The notes beneath the pieces are model-generated. The model had not been told where the DNA came from. It made no database searches and saw only the letters and a program-made list of their open reading frames with translations. 64,000 nucleotides of DNA from a virus, in the IMG/VR virus record IMGVR_UViG_3300026484_000095, positions 1 to 64,000 of that record. One strand, given 5' to 3'. This document shows positions 16,562-25,831 of the stretch, in pieces. Numbering within the stretch: the first letter of the stretch is position 1; the number at the start of each line of letters is the position of its first letter. Position numbers and translations under genes: made by a program.

Positions 16562-16611
16562 AAGAGGTCAAACTAAGCTCTCTATTTTTTGAGTTTTGGT
16601 AATGACCTCTT
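16562..16611 (+). terminator. Stem-loop after thioredoxin
   Basis: AAGAGGTCA (16562-16570) pairs perfectly with TGACCTCTT (16603-16611); 32-base loop including a T6 run; TTATAG follows. Likely transcription end between the lysis/thioredoxin unit and the replication genes. Confidence 0.5.
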
Positions 16612-16644
16612 TATAGTTTATAAAAAGGTTAAAAGGTTAATAAG

Positions 16645-18018
16645 ATGGAAACAAAATTCTTTAACATTGATACAACAATACCTACATTTGAGAGTGATGG
16701 TATTTTTATAGACTCTAAAGAGGTTACACCTTTACAAGCAGTTCTTATATTGTATAATGCTACAAAAGATAAAAAACAGTTCCAAGAGGTTCATATACCG
16801 TGGGAATTAGAAGAGTTTGCAGTATTTACTTATGAAGCTAATGGGTTCAGTAAAGATTTAATAACAGTTGATTTAGAGTTAATCCCTACTCATTTAGAGT
16901 ATAAAGATGTAGTCCTTACAATGTTCACTGGTGGTAAAGATAGTTTTAGCTCTTTTGTTAAATACTCCCATTTAGCAGAAAAAGATGTAAATGTATTTAT
17001 AAAAGGTTTAAATCCTCTATACCCTAATGAGTATAAAAATGCTTTAATGTTAGCTGATGAACTAGGAATAAGTTTAGATATTATAGAAGTAAAGTTGCCA
17101 AAGGTTGTCAATCAACCTGAAAGTCCTGTCAAAAATGCTTTAACTTATGTCTTAGCAATAGAACATTTAGGGTATATACCTGATTATTTCAGCTTTGGGC
17201 ATACAACTGGTTATTATGTGGACAATCATAATGAGATTGTAGAAGAGGACGGTAATAAAGAGGTCTATGATGATTTAGTTGATACATATTTAGAGACTGG
17301 AGAGTTCAGACAAATTGCAGGGGTTCAAGCTAGTTTAGTATCAGGAGATACTTTGGAAGCCTCTTATATGTTTGATTTCTTTTTTAGTCTAGCTTATGGA
17401 GATAAGGTAGATACTCAGGGAACAAAAGATGAAATAGAAGCTTACAGATGGCAAGAGAGTTACGGGTTAGGTCAAAAAAGCTCCTCTTGTATGAGTTCAA
17501 TAGCTTATAAGAAACCTCATAAGAATAGGCTCAATGCTAAATATAGTATAGAAATCCAAGGGAAAAATCTAATAGCAGGGACTGTATATCTCAAAAATAG
17601 GGCTGTATCTATATTTGATTTTAGAAACCTAGCTAGAGATGTATCATTTGAAGTATTTGATAAAGACGATAATAAGTTAGGCGATTACAATATAAACGAT
17701 ATTCCTCTATCTGCTATTGATAAAAAAGATTGGTTTGGAGAGTACGAATGTGGAGTTTGTTGGAAAGACACGGAAAGATATATAGTATACTCCAATCATT
17801 TTGGCTATCAGTATGCAGATGGTTTTATACTCAATGCCAAAGAGAGTATATATCGCTTTTATGCTAAGTATAAAGATGAAAATATGAACTCTAATGATGA
17901 TAAGTATTATATCCAAGAGGTGCTACAATTAAGAAAAAGTGAAGTACCTAAGAAGTATCTATCTCAAAAGAGCAAGATGGGGGTACCTCAATCTGTATTA
18001 GATAAGTTCCTTAAATAG
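16645..18018 (+). CDS. PP-loop ATP pyrophosphatase superfamily protein, 457 aa
   Basis: The PP-loop FTGGKDS (94-100) matches the SGGxDS nucleotide motif of the N-type ATP pyrophosphatases (QueC, TilS, PAPS-reductase and Dnd/Dpd relatives), which adenylate a substrate. The C-terminal half has possible zinc ligands (C282; C369 and C372 in ECGVCW). QueC is about 230 residues, so this is about twice as long, with an added N-terminal part and a middle insertion. Candidate roles are tRNA or DNA base modification; the substrate cannot be read from the sequence. Confidence 0.7.
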   Translation: METKFFNIDTTIPTFESDGIFIDSKEVTPLQAVLILYNATKDKKQFQEVHIPWELEEFAVFTYEANGFSKDLITVDLELIPTHLEYKDVVLTMFTGGKDSFSSFVKYSHLAEKDVNVFIKGLNPLYPNEYKNALMLADELGISLDIIEVKLPKVVNQPESPVKNALTYVLAIEHLGYIPDYFSFGHTTGYYVDNHNEIVEEDGNKEVYDDLVDTYLETGEFRQIAGVQASLVSGDTLEASYMFDFFFSLAYGDKVDTQGTKDEIEAYRWQESYGLGQKSSSCMSSIAYKKPHKNRLNAKYSIEIQGKNLIAGTVYLKNRAVSIFDFRNLARDVSFEVFDKDDNKLGDYNINDIPLSAIDKKDWFGEYECGVCWKDTERYIVYSNHFGYQYADGFILNAKESIYRFYAKYKDENMNSNDDKYYIQEVLQLRKSEVPKKYLSQKSKMGVPQSVLDKFLK

Positions 18019-18036
18019 TTTAAAGGGTGTATAAGT

Positions 18037-19869
18037 ATGCAAAGAAAGAAGAGAACTAGAAAGAGAATTAATTTTGTTGAAAAGGTTAAGAATAACCCAA
18101 GTTCATATATGAATGGAAAATATCCTTTGAGGGACTTCCAAACAGAAGCAGTAGCTTTTTTGATACAGACTTGGAGAAGTATCTTAGCTCTTCCAACTGG
18201 TTTAGGTAAAAGCTACTCCTCTTTATCTGCTTATACATATCTAAAAGATAGAATACCTGAATTAAAGCTATTGTATATATCAGAAAAAAGTATTTTACCT
18301 CAAACAGCTTATGAAGATTTACCTAAGTTCTTTGATGATTTATCAGTAAGCTTGATATATGAGAACTCTATAAAGCAAAGAGAGAAAATATACAACGAGT
18401 TCATTAAGTTCAACAATGATGTATTGTTTATGAATTATCACACTCTTAAAAATGATATAGGTATTGTAGAAGACTTATTTAGAATGTATAAGTTCCTTAT
18501 TATCTTTGATGAAGCAGACAATATATCAGGTAATAGCCAAATGAGTGCTACTGCAGGTTTTATTAGTAAACTAGCATATAGAGTATGGGCTTTAACCGCA
18601 AGTCCAAGTAGGAGTAATTTAGAGCATATCTATAATATATTTACTAATATAGGTAATAAGCAAATATCCGTAACGGAGTTCAGAACACAACACTGTATTA
18701 TCGAAAACAAGCAATTTGGTAATCTCTCAATCAATGGTAAAAAGGTAGGCAATCTATTTGGACAACCTATGCAAATCGGAACAGCATTTATGGGTTCATT
18801 TAGAAAATTAATATATGAAGCTAAGTATTATAATAGAATGGAGATAAAACAGAACTTACAAAAAGGTAAGCTATCTTTGTTTGATAAACAGAAGATGACT
18901 TTTAAATTAATAGTTCCAAGTAACTTCATAGGTAGAGATTATTTTATTGTAGTATTATACAATGATAAAAAGAAAAAGAAAAAACAACTAAATATCCAGT
19001 TCAGCTGTTTCCCTAACACCTCTGTCGTTGGTTATAAGAATATAAGTAAGTTTGTAGAGAAAACAAAGAACTCTATGTTCGTAAGAAGTAAAAAGCAAGT
19101 AGCAAAAGATATCCCACCTTTTACAGTTCATAAGCTGTATTTAAAAGAAGATAAGACGACCTTTAATAAAATTAGTAGCTATTATTATGAAGTTGATGTA
19201 ACTTCTTCTGCTAAAATTAATATCGCTTTAAGTATGCCACAGTTGTTAGAGCTTGATAATGATATAGAGATAGATTACTATTATGCTAATGAGAAAATCA
19301 AGGAAGCAAAAAGAATTATAGTTAAGAGCCACTTCGAGGGTGAGAAAGTAATTATATACACTCCTTACAGAACAGTTATAGAGCGATTTATAGAGATATT
19401 ATTAAAAGATAAAATCATTAAAAAAGGTAGCTATGCTATTGTTACGGGAGCCGTTAAAGGGGCTGAAAAAACAAAAGCAAAAGAGAGCTTTGTTAATGAC
19501 CCCAGATGTAATGTTATGTTCATCACTGATGCAGGGCTTAAAGGTTTAAATCTACAAGTGGCAAACAACTTAATATTATTAAATATGCCTAAAACTGGTT
19601 CAGATTTAATACAGTTAGCAGGTCGTATATCGAGGATAGGAACTACCTTTTCATTTCTTAATATTTATATATTAATGCAAGAAGCTACTAATGATGTCGA
19701 TATGTATAAGCTTATATTTGGTCAGATTGGTTTTATTTATATGCTTAACCCTGATTTAGTTGATGCAGGATTATATCAACCTGAGCTTGACAGAATTGAT
19801 GAGAAAAAAGCAGATATATTCATAGCACGAAGTCTTAGTAATAGAAAAGCAAAATATCTAAAAGGTTAG
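18037..19869 (+). CDS. SF2 helicase, SNF2-like, 610 aa
   Basis: Motif I LPTGLGKS (52-59), motif II DEAD (158-161), motif III TASPS (188-192). In the C-terminal RecA-like lobe are IIYTPYRTVIERF, VMFITDAGLKGLNLQ (motif V) and QLAGRISRIG (motif VI). QxxGRxxRxG and the GLNLQ element point to the Snf2/Rad54-type group. A basic, non-conserved insertion of about 150 residues separates the lobes. Likely a DNA translocase in replication, recombination or transcription; T4 UvsW is a comparable phage enzyme. Confidence 0.85.
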   Translation: MQRKKRTRKRINFVEKVKNNPSSYMNGKYPLRDFQTEAVAFLIQTWRSILALPTGLGKSYSSLSAYTYLKDRIPELKLLYISEKSILPQTAYEDLPKFFDDLSVSLIYENSIKQREKIYNEFIKFNNDVLFMNYHTLKNDIGIVEDLFRMYKFLIIFDEADNISGNSQMSATAGFISKLAYRVWALTASPSRSNLEHIYNIFTNIGNKQISVTEFRTQHCIIENKQFGNLSINGKKVGNLFGQPMQIGTAFMGSFRKLIYEAKYYNRMEIKQNLQKGKLSLFDKQKMTFKLIVPSNFIGRDYFIVVLYNDKKKKKKQLNIQFSCFPNTSVVGYKNISKFVEKTKNSMFVRSKKQVAKDIPPFTVHKLYLKEDKTTFNKISSYYYEVDVTSSAKINIALSMPQLLELDNDIEIDYYYANEKIKEAKRIIVKSHFEGEKVIIYTPYRTVIERFIEILLKDKIIKKGSYAIVTGAVKGAEKTKAKESFVNDPRCNVMFITDAGLKGLNLQVANNLILLNMPKTGSDLIQLAGRISRIGTTFSFLNIYILMQEATNDVDMYKLIFGQIGFIYMLNPDLVDAGLYQPELDRIDEKKADIFIARSLSNRKAKYLKG

Positions 19870-19923
19870 AAATCTCTCTAGGACTGCAGTATATAGTGTA
19901 TTAAATATAGGAAAGGTATAAAT

Positions 19924-20223
19924 ATGGAGATATATTCTGTTAAGTTTTACTTAGATGGTAAAAGATATGATTTGAGAGAAACAAAAAGACCTGGCACTGT
20001 AGCTAAAATACAAGTTATTGATGAAAACGAATCTATTAAAGAGCAAAGACTTGTAAGTATAGCCCAATATGAGCCTAATACAAATTTCAAGGAAAACACT
20101 TCTATGATAATGTCTATATCTGATTTTCACGAAAGTAACTATCAATCAATGAGGACTCTAAAAGATTTATCTAATTTCTTAGATAGACATTTTTATAAAA
20201 ATTTCAATTATATAGAAAGTTAA
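19924..20223 (+). CDS. Hypothetical protein, 99 aa
   Basis: RBS AGGAAAGG precedes ATG 19924; the 54-base gap before it contains TATATAG and TAAATAT boxes that could be a promoter. Beta-rich N-terminus (YSVKFYLDGKRYDLRE), helical C-terminus. Three bases from the J-domain gene. No family recognised. Confidence 0.6.
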   Translation: MEIYSVKFYLDGKRYDLRETKRPGTVAKIQVIDENESIKEQRLVSIAQYEPNTNFKENTSMIMSISDFHESNYQSMRTLKDLSNFLDRHFYKNFNYIES

Positions 20224-20226
20224 ATA

Positions 20227-21129
20227 ATGGCTGGAGGAGACCTAAAGAAAGAGGATAAAACTGTATATGATAATCGTAAGTCTTTTAGCTTTGTGCGACA
20301 GCATTTACAAAAAGCTTATAATAAGCTTTTATATCGTTTATTTGGTTTATATAGGGGAAAGGTCATCTTATGTAGAGAACTCGTTCCTATGGTATCTCTA
20401 AATGATTTATATGAGAGTTTAGAAGCTGAAAAAATATCCCAAAAGTTAAAAGAGAAGCAAGAGGAGTTTGATAAACTAGAAGCAAGAAACAATGAGTTAG
20501 TATTTGAACTAGAAAGTTTCCAAAAAGTGATAGATAGAGAGACTTATGATTTGATGTTAAAAATTATAGAGTTACAGAGAAAGCTAAATCCTGAGATGGA
20601 CTTGAATGACTTAAAAGAGCATTTTGAGAGAGTTGAATCAGGTAACTCTAAAATAGATAAACCAAAAAAGAAAACAAAGAATACAGATAAGAAGTTAAAA
20701 AAATTGTATAGATACTTAGCCAATATCTATCACCCTGATAAAGCTCCAAAAGGTAAAGAGGAAGAATACTCCGAAATATTTAAACAGATTACTGCTTTTC
20801 GAGATAGTGGTGATTATAAAGGACTTAAATTATATGCTGGGAAAGTTAAAAAGTCCATCTTCAAAGGAAAACCAAATATCAAAGCTTTAAGTAAGATGTT
20901 AAAGGATATTACTGAGAGAGTAAATATCTTATATGATAATATCTCTAATATAAAGAACTCTGATTTGTATATGGATTATTTGAGCTATCAAAAGAGACCT
21001 GATATGTTAATAAAGGAGAAGAGAGATAGTCTTAGAATGACTATCCATTCTTTACAAAGAGAGTTAGAGATGAGAGATAGTCTTATATACGGTCGAAGAA
21101 AAACATCAAGGACTATGTATGGATTATAA
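20227..21129 (+). CDS. J-domain (DnaJ-like) protein, 300 aa
   Basis: Residues about 154-200 form a J domain: KKLYRYLANIYHPDKAP with the HPD triad at 169-171, followed by a helix with FKQITAFRDSGDYKGL. HPD is the part that stimulates Hsp70 ATPase. It is flanked by coiled coils (about 62-130 and 260-290), and no zinc or substrate domain is present. It lies just upstream of the helicase-loader-like and DnaB-like genes, so recruiting host DnaK for replisome assembly (as lambda P/DnaJ) is a reasonable inference. Confidence 0.75.
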   Translation: MAGGDLKKEDKTVYDNRKSFSFVRQHLQKAYNKLLYRLFGLYRGKVILCRELVPMVSLNDLYESLEAEKISQKLKEKQEEFDKLEARNNELVFELESFQKVIDRETYDLMLKIIELQRKLNPEMDLNDLKEHFERVESGNSKIDKPKKKTKNTDKKLKKLYRYLANIYHPDKAPKGKEEEYSEIFKQITAFRDSGDYKGLKLYAGKVKKSIFKGKPNIKALSKMLKDITERVNILYDNISNIKNSDLYMDYLSYQKRPDMLIKEKRDSLRMTIHSLQRELEMRDSLIYGRRKTSRTMYGL

Positions 21130-21187
21130 AGGGCTATATGTTCCAAACAAATTAGAGTACCAATTCAATGGTAGTGAAAAAGTCTAA
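21119..21187 (+). CDS. Possible 22-aa ORF
   Basis: ATG 21119 overlaps the last codons of the J-domain gene and encodes MDYKGLYVPNKLEYQFNGSE plus two residues before TAA. No clear RBS. Listed because it is the only frame in the gap before 21225. Confidence 0.2.
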   Translation: MDYKGLYVPNKLEYQFNGSEKV

Positions 21188-21224
21188 CAACTAAAAGTAT
21201 ATATCTTTAACAAGGAGAGATAAA

Positions 21225-21836
21225 ATGCCAAAGAAACGAGTTCCAAATAAAATTCCAAAAGAAACGGAGGAAGTGGATTCTAATCGCTATGAGTGTAACA
21301 TTTGTCAAGATAGAAAAGTCGTTTATAAAGAGGATAATTCTTATAGAACTTGTAAGTGTGTGATAGAGAAGAGAGTTAAGGAGTTCCTAGACCTTCCCTA
21401 TTTTAACAATGTCAAGGTGAATAAGAAACTAGATGTTTCCAAGCTAGATAAAAACTTACTGATGTATAGAGGTGTCAAGTATGCTAATTATATAAGTAGG
21501 GTTAAGTCTTTCTTATTCAAATACTTCTTACAGGTCGATAATCAAATTGATTATGTCGTGATGACTGGTTCAGATTATATAGGTTATTATGTAGTGGGAG
21601 AACACGAATGGGTTACAGAATTGGATTATCTATTTTTGACCTTAGGGAAAGATAATTATAATACAGCAATGCAAACTGTGATAGCTACATTGATAAATGA
21701 TAGAATAAACAGAAGCAAGAAGACTTGGGTGTTTCTTTATGATGATGTTTCAAAATCTAAGCTAGTAGACCTATATGGCAATGATTTTTACAAGCAAGTG
21801 GTAGAGGGAACTGATTTCTCTAAAGTATCAAAATAA
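21225..21836 (+). CDS. Helicase-loader-like zinc-finger protein, 203 aa
   Basis: N-terminal zinc knuckle C24xxC27 ... C43xC45 (CNICQDRKVVYKED...TCKC), the pattern found at the N-terminus of DnaC/DnaI-type loaders and related phage proteins. The rest (VKSFLFKYFLQ, IDYVVMTGSDYIGYYV) looks like an AAA+ remnant, but I see no Walker A GKS/T, so it may not bind ATP. Twelve bases before the DnaB-like helicase gene, which supports a loader role. Confidence 0.55.
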   Translation: MPKKRVPNKIPKETEEVDSNRYECNICQDRKVVYKEDNSYRTCKCVIEKRVKEFLDLPYFNNVKVNKKLDVSKLDKNLLMYRGVKYANYISRVKSFLFKYFLQVDNQIDYVVMTGSDYIGYYVVGEHEWVTELDYLFLTLGKDNYNTAMQTVIATLINDRINRSKKTWVFLYDDVSKSKLVDLYGNDFYKQVVEGTDFSKVSK

Positions 21837-21848
21837 AGGGGTTCATAT

Positions 21849-23261
21849 ATGTATGTAAAACAGATATTAAAAACAATACTCTATAAAAGAGTTACAACTG
21901 TATTCGAGAAAATTGAGGGTAGAGAAGCTATTATTTTCTCAACTGAGGAATCTTTGGGGTTCTATCAATTTCTGGAGAAATACTACAGAAGATATGATAC
22001 AATCCCTAGTCGTAAGTATTGTAAAGACTTTTTCGGTATGGAAAAAGATAGCCCTGCAAAAGATGGCTACTTACAAATTCTTAAAAAATCGGTGTTAGTA
22101 GTTCCTGATATTGAAGCAACTGTTGATTTACAGCTAAGAACAAAGCTGAAAGACACAACTGAGGATTTGATAAATACAGTTAAAACAGATATAAAGTTAG
22201 GTAACCCTAGTGAGCTTCCTGATATAGTGGAAAGGTTACAAGAGGACTTAGTTTATGTTAGTGAAAATTTAACTGATAGACAAAATATAGAGGGTATCTT
22301 ACACGAGAAAGCTAATGCCAAAGAGAAGTATCTAGCTAAGTATAATAAGAGAAATACTGGCGAGGGTTATTATATCGCTAAGACTGGTATTCCACATATT
22401 GATAATACAATCGGTGGTATTCACTCAGTTGATTTTATATCATTGATAGGTTATACAAAGCAGTTTAAATCTACTCTTTGTAGGCAAATAGGCTATAATG
22501 TAACTACACAAGTAAAGAATGTTATGTTCATCACTTTGGAGATGAATTATGATGATATAGAAAATCATTTTTATACATTGCACGCAAACAATCAAGCAAG
22601 GTTTGGTTATGACAATCCTAAGATAGTAAATAAGGCTGTTAAGGAAGCTACACTATCCTCAAAAGATTTAGAGTTCTTTACAAAAGCAGTAGAAGATTAT
22701 ACTTCAGCAGATGATTTAGGGTCTGTTTATATCAAGCAACCTAGTGGTATCTATACTTTCGATATGTTAAAGTCAGATGTTAATAAGGTGCATAAGAATA
22801 TAATGCCTATTGACCTTCTAATCATAGATGGTGTAGTATTGATGTACCCTCATCTTAAAAGTAGAAAGTCAAGAGAAGAGATGAATACTTTTATAGCTGA
22901 TTTGAGAAATTTCGGTTTAACATTTGAAAATGGTAAAGGCTTACCTATCATTGCTCCATTCCAAACAAACAGAGCAGGTTACGATAATATGTTATCTAAT
23001 AAAAACAATCTATATGACCTAACAGCTATATCTGAATATAATGAAATTGAAAGAAGTTCGACGCACGTAATTTCCACAGCTCAAACAAGAGATATGAGAG
23101 ATGCAGGAGAGCTTCAAATACAGCACTTAGCAACAAGAGAGAGTGAACAATTTGAACCTAAGAAGATAGCAATAGATGCCTCTACGGGTGTATTCATTGA
23201 AACAAAAGCAGAGTTTAGCGAAGAGGATACTATGGAGCTGATTGATGAGATAGAAATTTAA
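21849..23261 (+). CDS. Replicative DNA helicase, DnaB-like, 470 aa
   Basis: An N-terminal helical domain of about 150 residues, then a RecA-type ATPase core: Walker A GYTKQFKST (201-209), VMFITLEMNYDDI (H1a-type Glu), Walker B IDLLIIDGVVLM, and PFQTNRAG as the Q/sensor element. The DnaB/gp41 family unwinds DNA 5'-3' at the fork as a hexameric ring. Walker A lacks the usual second glycine next to Lys (QFKST instead of GxGKT/S), as in some phage gp41-type helicases. Confidence 0.8.
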   Translation: MYVKQILKTILYKRVTTVFEKIEGREAIIFSTEESLGFYQFLEKYYRRYDTIPSRKYCKDFFGMEKDSPAKDGYLQILKKSVLVVPDIEATVDLQLRTKLKDTTEDLINTVKTDIKLGNPSELPDIVERLQEDLVYVSENLTDRQNIEGILHEKANAKEKYLAKYNKRNTGEGYYIAKTGIPHIDNTIGGIHSVDFISLIGYTKQFKSTLCRQIGYNVTTQVKNVMFITLEMNYDDIENHFYTLHANNQARFGYDNPKIVNKAVKEATLSSKDLEFFTKAVEDYTSADDLGSVYIKQPSGIYTFDMLKSDVNKVHKNIMPIDLLIIDGVVLMYPHLKSRKSREEMNTFIADLRNFGLTFENGKGLPIIAPFQTNRAGYDNMLSNKNNLYDLTAISEYNEIERSSTHVISTAQTRDMRDAGELQIQHLATRESEQFEPKKIAIDASTGVFIETKAEFSEEDTMELIDEIEI

Positions 23262-23276
23262 TGAGGGGAGGGTATA

Positions 23277-23447
23277 ATGTCAAAGAAACAACTAAGTCCA
23301 AAAAGTCAAAAGTTATTAGATAAAATAATGGTTGACTTTAAAAAGGATGCACCTACTATAGCTAATGTAGTGATGAATATTAAAAAGTTAAGTACACCTG
23401 AAGGTCAAAAAGAGCTGAAAGATATCCTATCAAAAAAGGGGTTATAA
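23277..23447 (+). CDS. Small hypothetical protein, 56 aa
   Basis: ATG 23277 follows GGGGAGGG. Lys-rich helical 56-residue peptide (MSKKQLSPKSQKLLDKIMVD...). Its TAA overlaps the methylase ATG (TAATG). Packing and a strong RBS support it; no family recognised. Confidence 0.6.
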   Translation: MSKKQLSPKSQKLLDKIMVDFKKDAPTIANVVMNIKKLSTPEGQKELKDILSKKGL

Positions 23448-24214
23448 TGAGAAGAAAGAGAGTTATAAACAAGGTATATAAAGGAGACTGTTTAGAAATC
23501 CTGCCTACATTAAAAACAAAGTTCGATTTAATTGTAACAGATTTACCTTATGGAGTAACTCGGAATAGTATAGATATAGTTATACCTTTTAAAAAGATGT
23601 GGGAGAATATCTTACCTTTAAGAAAGAGTGCAGAGACTCCAATCGTTTTGTTTGGTCAAGGTTTGTTCGCTTACAAACTTGCTTTAAGTAATGAGAAGAT
23701 GTTTAAGTATGAGATAATTTGGGATAAACAACTTACATCAGGTTTTTTAAATGCTAAGAAAATGCCATTAAGACAACACGAGAACATCTTAGTATTCTAT
23801 GAGAAAACACCCAAGTATAATCCACAATATACAAAAGGCAGACCTTTACATTCTAAGGGAACATTGTATAAAGATAAAGAGCATACAAATAGAAACTATG
23901 GTGATTTTAAAATGACTGATGATGATAGAGCAGGTTCAACAGATAAATATCCAACTTCAATATTGTCTATACAGAAGCCACACCCATCAACAGCTATCCA
24001 CCCAACTGAAAAGCCCGTAGAGTTAATGAAGTGGTTAGTATCTACCTTTACAGATAAAGGCGATAATGTTTTAGATTTTACAGCAGGGAGTGGAACAACT
24101 GGTGTAGCTTGTAGAGAGATAGAGAGAAACTATGTCTTAATAGAAAAGAACGAAGATAATTATAATCTCATTGAAGATAGGCTATCTCATAAAGTCGCAC
24201 TGGATTTATTCTAA
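23447..24214 (+). CDS. DNA methyltransferase, DPPY-type amino-methylase, 255 aa
   Basis: Motif IV is TDLPYG (31-36), a DLPY variant of DPPY. Then come the target region and, at the C-terminus, HPTEKPVELM and motif I LDFTAGSGTTG. The IV-before-I order is the beta class of adenine-N6/cytosine-N4 methylases. No restriction enzyme is nearby, so it is an orphan that probably protects phage DNA or controls expression. Confidence 0.88.
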   Translation: MRRKRVINKVYKGDCLEILPTLKTKFDLIVTDLPYGVTRNSIDIVIPFKKMWENILPLRKSAETPIVLFGQGLFAYKLALSNEKMFKYEIIWDKQLTSGFLNAKKMPLRQHENILVFYEKTPKYNPQYTKGRPLHSKGTLYKDKEHTNRNYGDFKMTDDDRAGSTDKYPTSILSIQKPHPSTAIHPTEKPVELMKWLVSTFTDKGDNVLDFTAGSGTTGVACREIERNYVLIEKNEDNYNLIEDRLSHKVALDLF

Positions 24215-24225
24215 AAGGACTAAGT

Positions 24226-24594
24226 ATGATATATACTAGCAATTTCAGTAAAGCTATGCTAATGCTAAAAGCTTCGAGACTGAATAAGTTTAAGATTAAA
24301 CAATTAGTAGGTATAGTTAGGATAACCCCTAAGCTATCCACTGATAAGATTATATTTGAAACTCTTATAGCTCCTGATAAAAAGTTACTGAAAGGTTATA
24401 AAGCAAGAGAGATAACAGAAGAGCAATATACGGAAGCATATATCAAGAAGTTAGAGAGCATTGGGGCAGATACTATATCATCATTGTATAATAACAAGGT
24501 ATTACTATGTTATTGTAAATCAAATGGATTTTGCCATAGACACATACTGAGAGATTGGTTAGCTAGTAAAGGTATTGAATCCATTGAAATATAG
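24226..24594 (+). CDS. DUF488-like protein, 122 aa
   Basis: Starts MIYTSNFSKA and contains LLCYCKSNGFCHRHILRDWL near the C-terminus, the CYC...CHR element of DUF488/DUF4326-type proteins. Function of these families is unknown. The 31594 gene has a related CSC...HC element. Confidence 0.6.
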   Translation: MIYTSNFSKAMLMLKASRLNKFKIKQLVGIVRITPKLSTDKIIFETLIAPDKKLLKGYKAREITEEQYTEAYIKKLESIGADTISSLYNNKVLLCYCKSNGFCHRHILRDWLASKGIESIEI

Positions 24595-24602
24595 GAGCTG
24601 AA

Positions 24603-24866
24603 ATGAAACAACCTAGGAATGTCTTATCTGTTACTTTTAAGAAAAAATGTTTAATCATAGTAACAGATAAAATTACTTATTTAGTTAGTGATGGTTTATT
24701 AACCACTCACAAATCGTTTGATAGTGCTAATTATTGTTTAGAAAATAATGAGTTCAACAAATATCCTACTCACAAAGGTTTTGTAGCTAAGGTGGAGCTA
24801 CAACCTCTTTTTCCACAATTAACAAATTACACTATCTCTAAAATTAAGAGCTTAATTTCCTTTTAA
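24603..24866 (+). CDS. Small hypothetical protein, 87 aa
   Basis: RBS AGGAGC before ATG 24603. Basic, mixed alpha/beta, no motif. Its last codons overlap the first conserved early promoter. Confidence 0.55.
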   Translation: MKQPRNVLSVTFKKKCLIIVTDKITYLVSDGLLTTHKSFDSANYCLENNEFNKYPTHKGFVAKVELQPLFPQLTNYTISKIKSLISF

Positions 24867-24917
24867 GGGATTTTTAAGCCTCTTTTCGCTATCATTCTTT
24901 ATCTAAAATAAAAAGGT
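24861..24917 (+). promoter_or_regulatory. Conserved phage promoter plus leader, copy 1
   Basis: TTTTAAGGGATTTTTAAGCC, then -10 TATCAT at 24890-24895, then TCTTTATCTAAA and AATAAAAAGGT before the ATG at 24924. First of fourteen related copies. The TTTAAG box and T-rich spacer resemble Campylobacter jejuni sigma-70 promoters. Confidence 0.75.
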
Positions 24918-24923
24918 AGAGCA

Positions 24924-25298
24924 ATGAGTAATATCCCAACTTCAAATACATTAAGTGAGTTAAAAGCATTAAAAATACAACTTAAAGAGTGTAGAATTTT
25001 TGCTGAGTGTCAAGACTTAAAACACAAAATAAACAGTATTGAAGAACCTCTCTTCAATGGTAATTCTTTTTATGTAGAGAGTGTATCTAACGATGATGCT
25101 GAAAATTATGTCTTAAAAGATAAAAGCAAATATACTTCTATTGATAAAGAAGAGCTATTGAAACAAAGGCTATCAGAATACCGTAACAATTCTAATCTAA
25201 GTCATAAATGGAAGACTAGAATGACAAGAGTAGTTGAGTATAAGCTGAAAAATATAAACTCTGATGGCTTCTATTGTCAAGGCTTTGTATTATGTTAA
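24924..25298 (+). CDS. Hypothetical protein, 124 aa
   Basis: First gene behind the copy-1 promoter. Helical, highly charged (LKALKIQLKECRIFAECQDL), four Cys overall. No family recognised; accessory early gene by context. Confidence 0.6.
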   Translation: MSNIPTSNTLSELKALKIQLKECRIFAECQDLKHKINSIEEPLFNGNSFYVESVSNDDAENYVLKDKSKYTSIDKEELLKQRLSEYRNNSNLSHKWKTRMTRVVEYKLKNINSDGFYCQGFVLC

Positions 25299-25330
25299 AA
25301 CAAACAAACCGAGATTTAGTGGGGTGTATA

Positions 25331-25597
25331 ATGTCATTTAAAAAGAAAAGCAAAGAAGTTGAGAAAGCGACTGGTATAAATAATCATACACAAGCATATA
25401 TACTTATATGTCAAGCTATCGGTCTTAAAGATTTAGAAAGGAGACTTGAAGATATAAAAAAGAAACAAGTTGAAATAGGTCACTTGTCTAATGAGCTTTA
25501 TGGTGAGCGAACTAAAATCTATTATGAGATGAACGAGAGAGGTCGCAACATCTTAGGTGCAGAGGAGTATGATAAATACTTTTATAGTAAAACATAA
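25331..25597 (+). CDS. Small helical protein, 88 aa
   Basis: ATG 25331 chosen because GGGGTG lies 6 bases upstream; another in-frame ATG at 25292 would add 13 residues. Contains a charged helix (LERRLEDIKKKQVEIGHLSN) that may form a coiled coil. Function unknown. Confidence 0.55.
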   Translation: MSFKKKSKEVEKATGINNHTQAYILICQAIGLKDLERRLEDIKKKQVEIGHLSNELYGERTKIYYEMNERGRNILGAEEYDKYFYSKT

Positions 25598-25606
25598 GGA
25601 GCTATT

Positions 25607-25813
25607 ATGTATATTGTATTTGACGATAACACTGAGAAAGTAGTTAAAGGGTTTGAGGACTTAGAAGAAGCTGAGAAGTTTTTTAATGAGTATCAGAGGG
25701 GCGATGGCGATACATACTTAGATGTATATGATGATATAGATTATCAAGAGTGGAAAGATAAAGGGAGTGAATACTTAGAGTATGCCCCTGACACATCATT
25801 AGAAAATAGTTAA
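25607..25813 (+). CDS. Small acidic protein, 68 aa
   Basis: RBS AAGGAGC before ATG 25607. Very acidic (net charge strongly negative), starts MYIVFDDNTEKVVKGF. DNA-mimic or inhibitor roles are common for such early phage proteins, but nothing here proves one. Confidence 0.55.
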   Translation: MYIVFDDNTEKVVKGFEDLEEAEKFFNEYQRGDGDTYLDVYDDIDYQEWKDKGSEYLEYAPDTSLENS

Positions 25814-25831
25814 AGGTTTAAAGGTAACATT

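Noticed and set aside
24226-24594. Calling the CYC...CHR protein a nuclease or Dcm-like enzyme
   Set aside because: Only a short Cys/His element is visible and the DUF488/DUF4326 families have no established activity.
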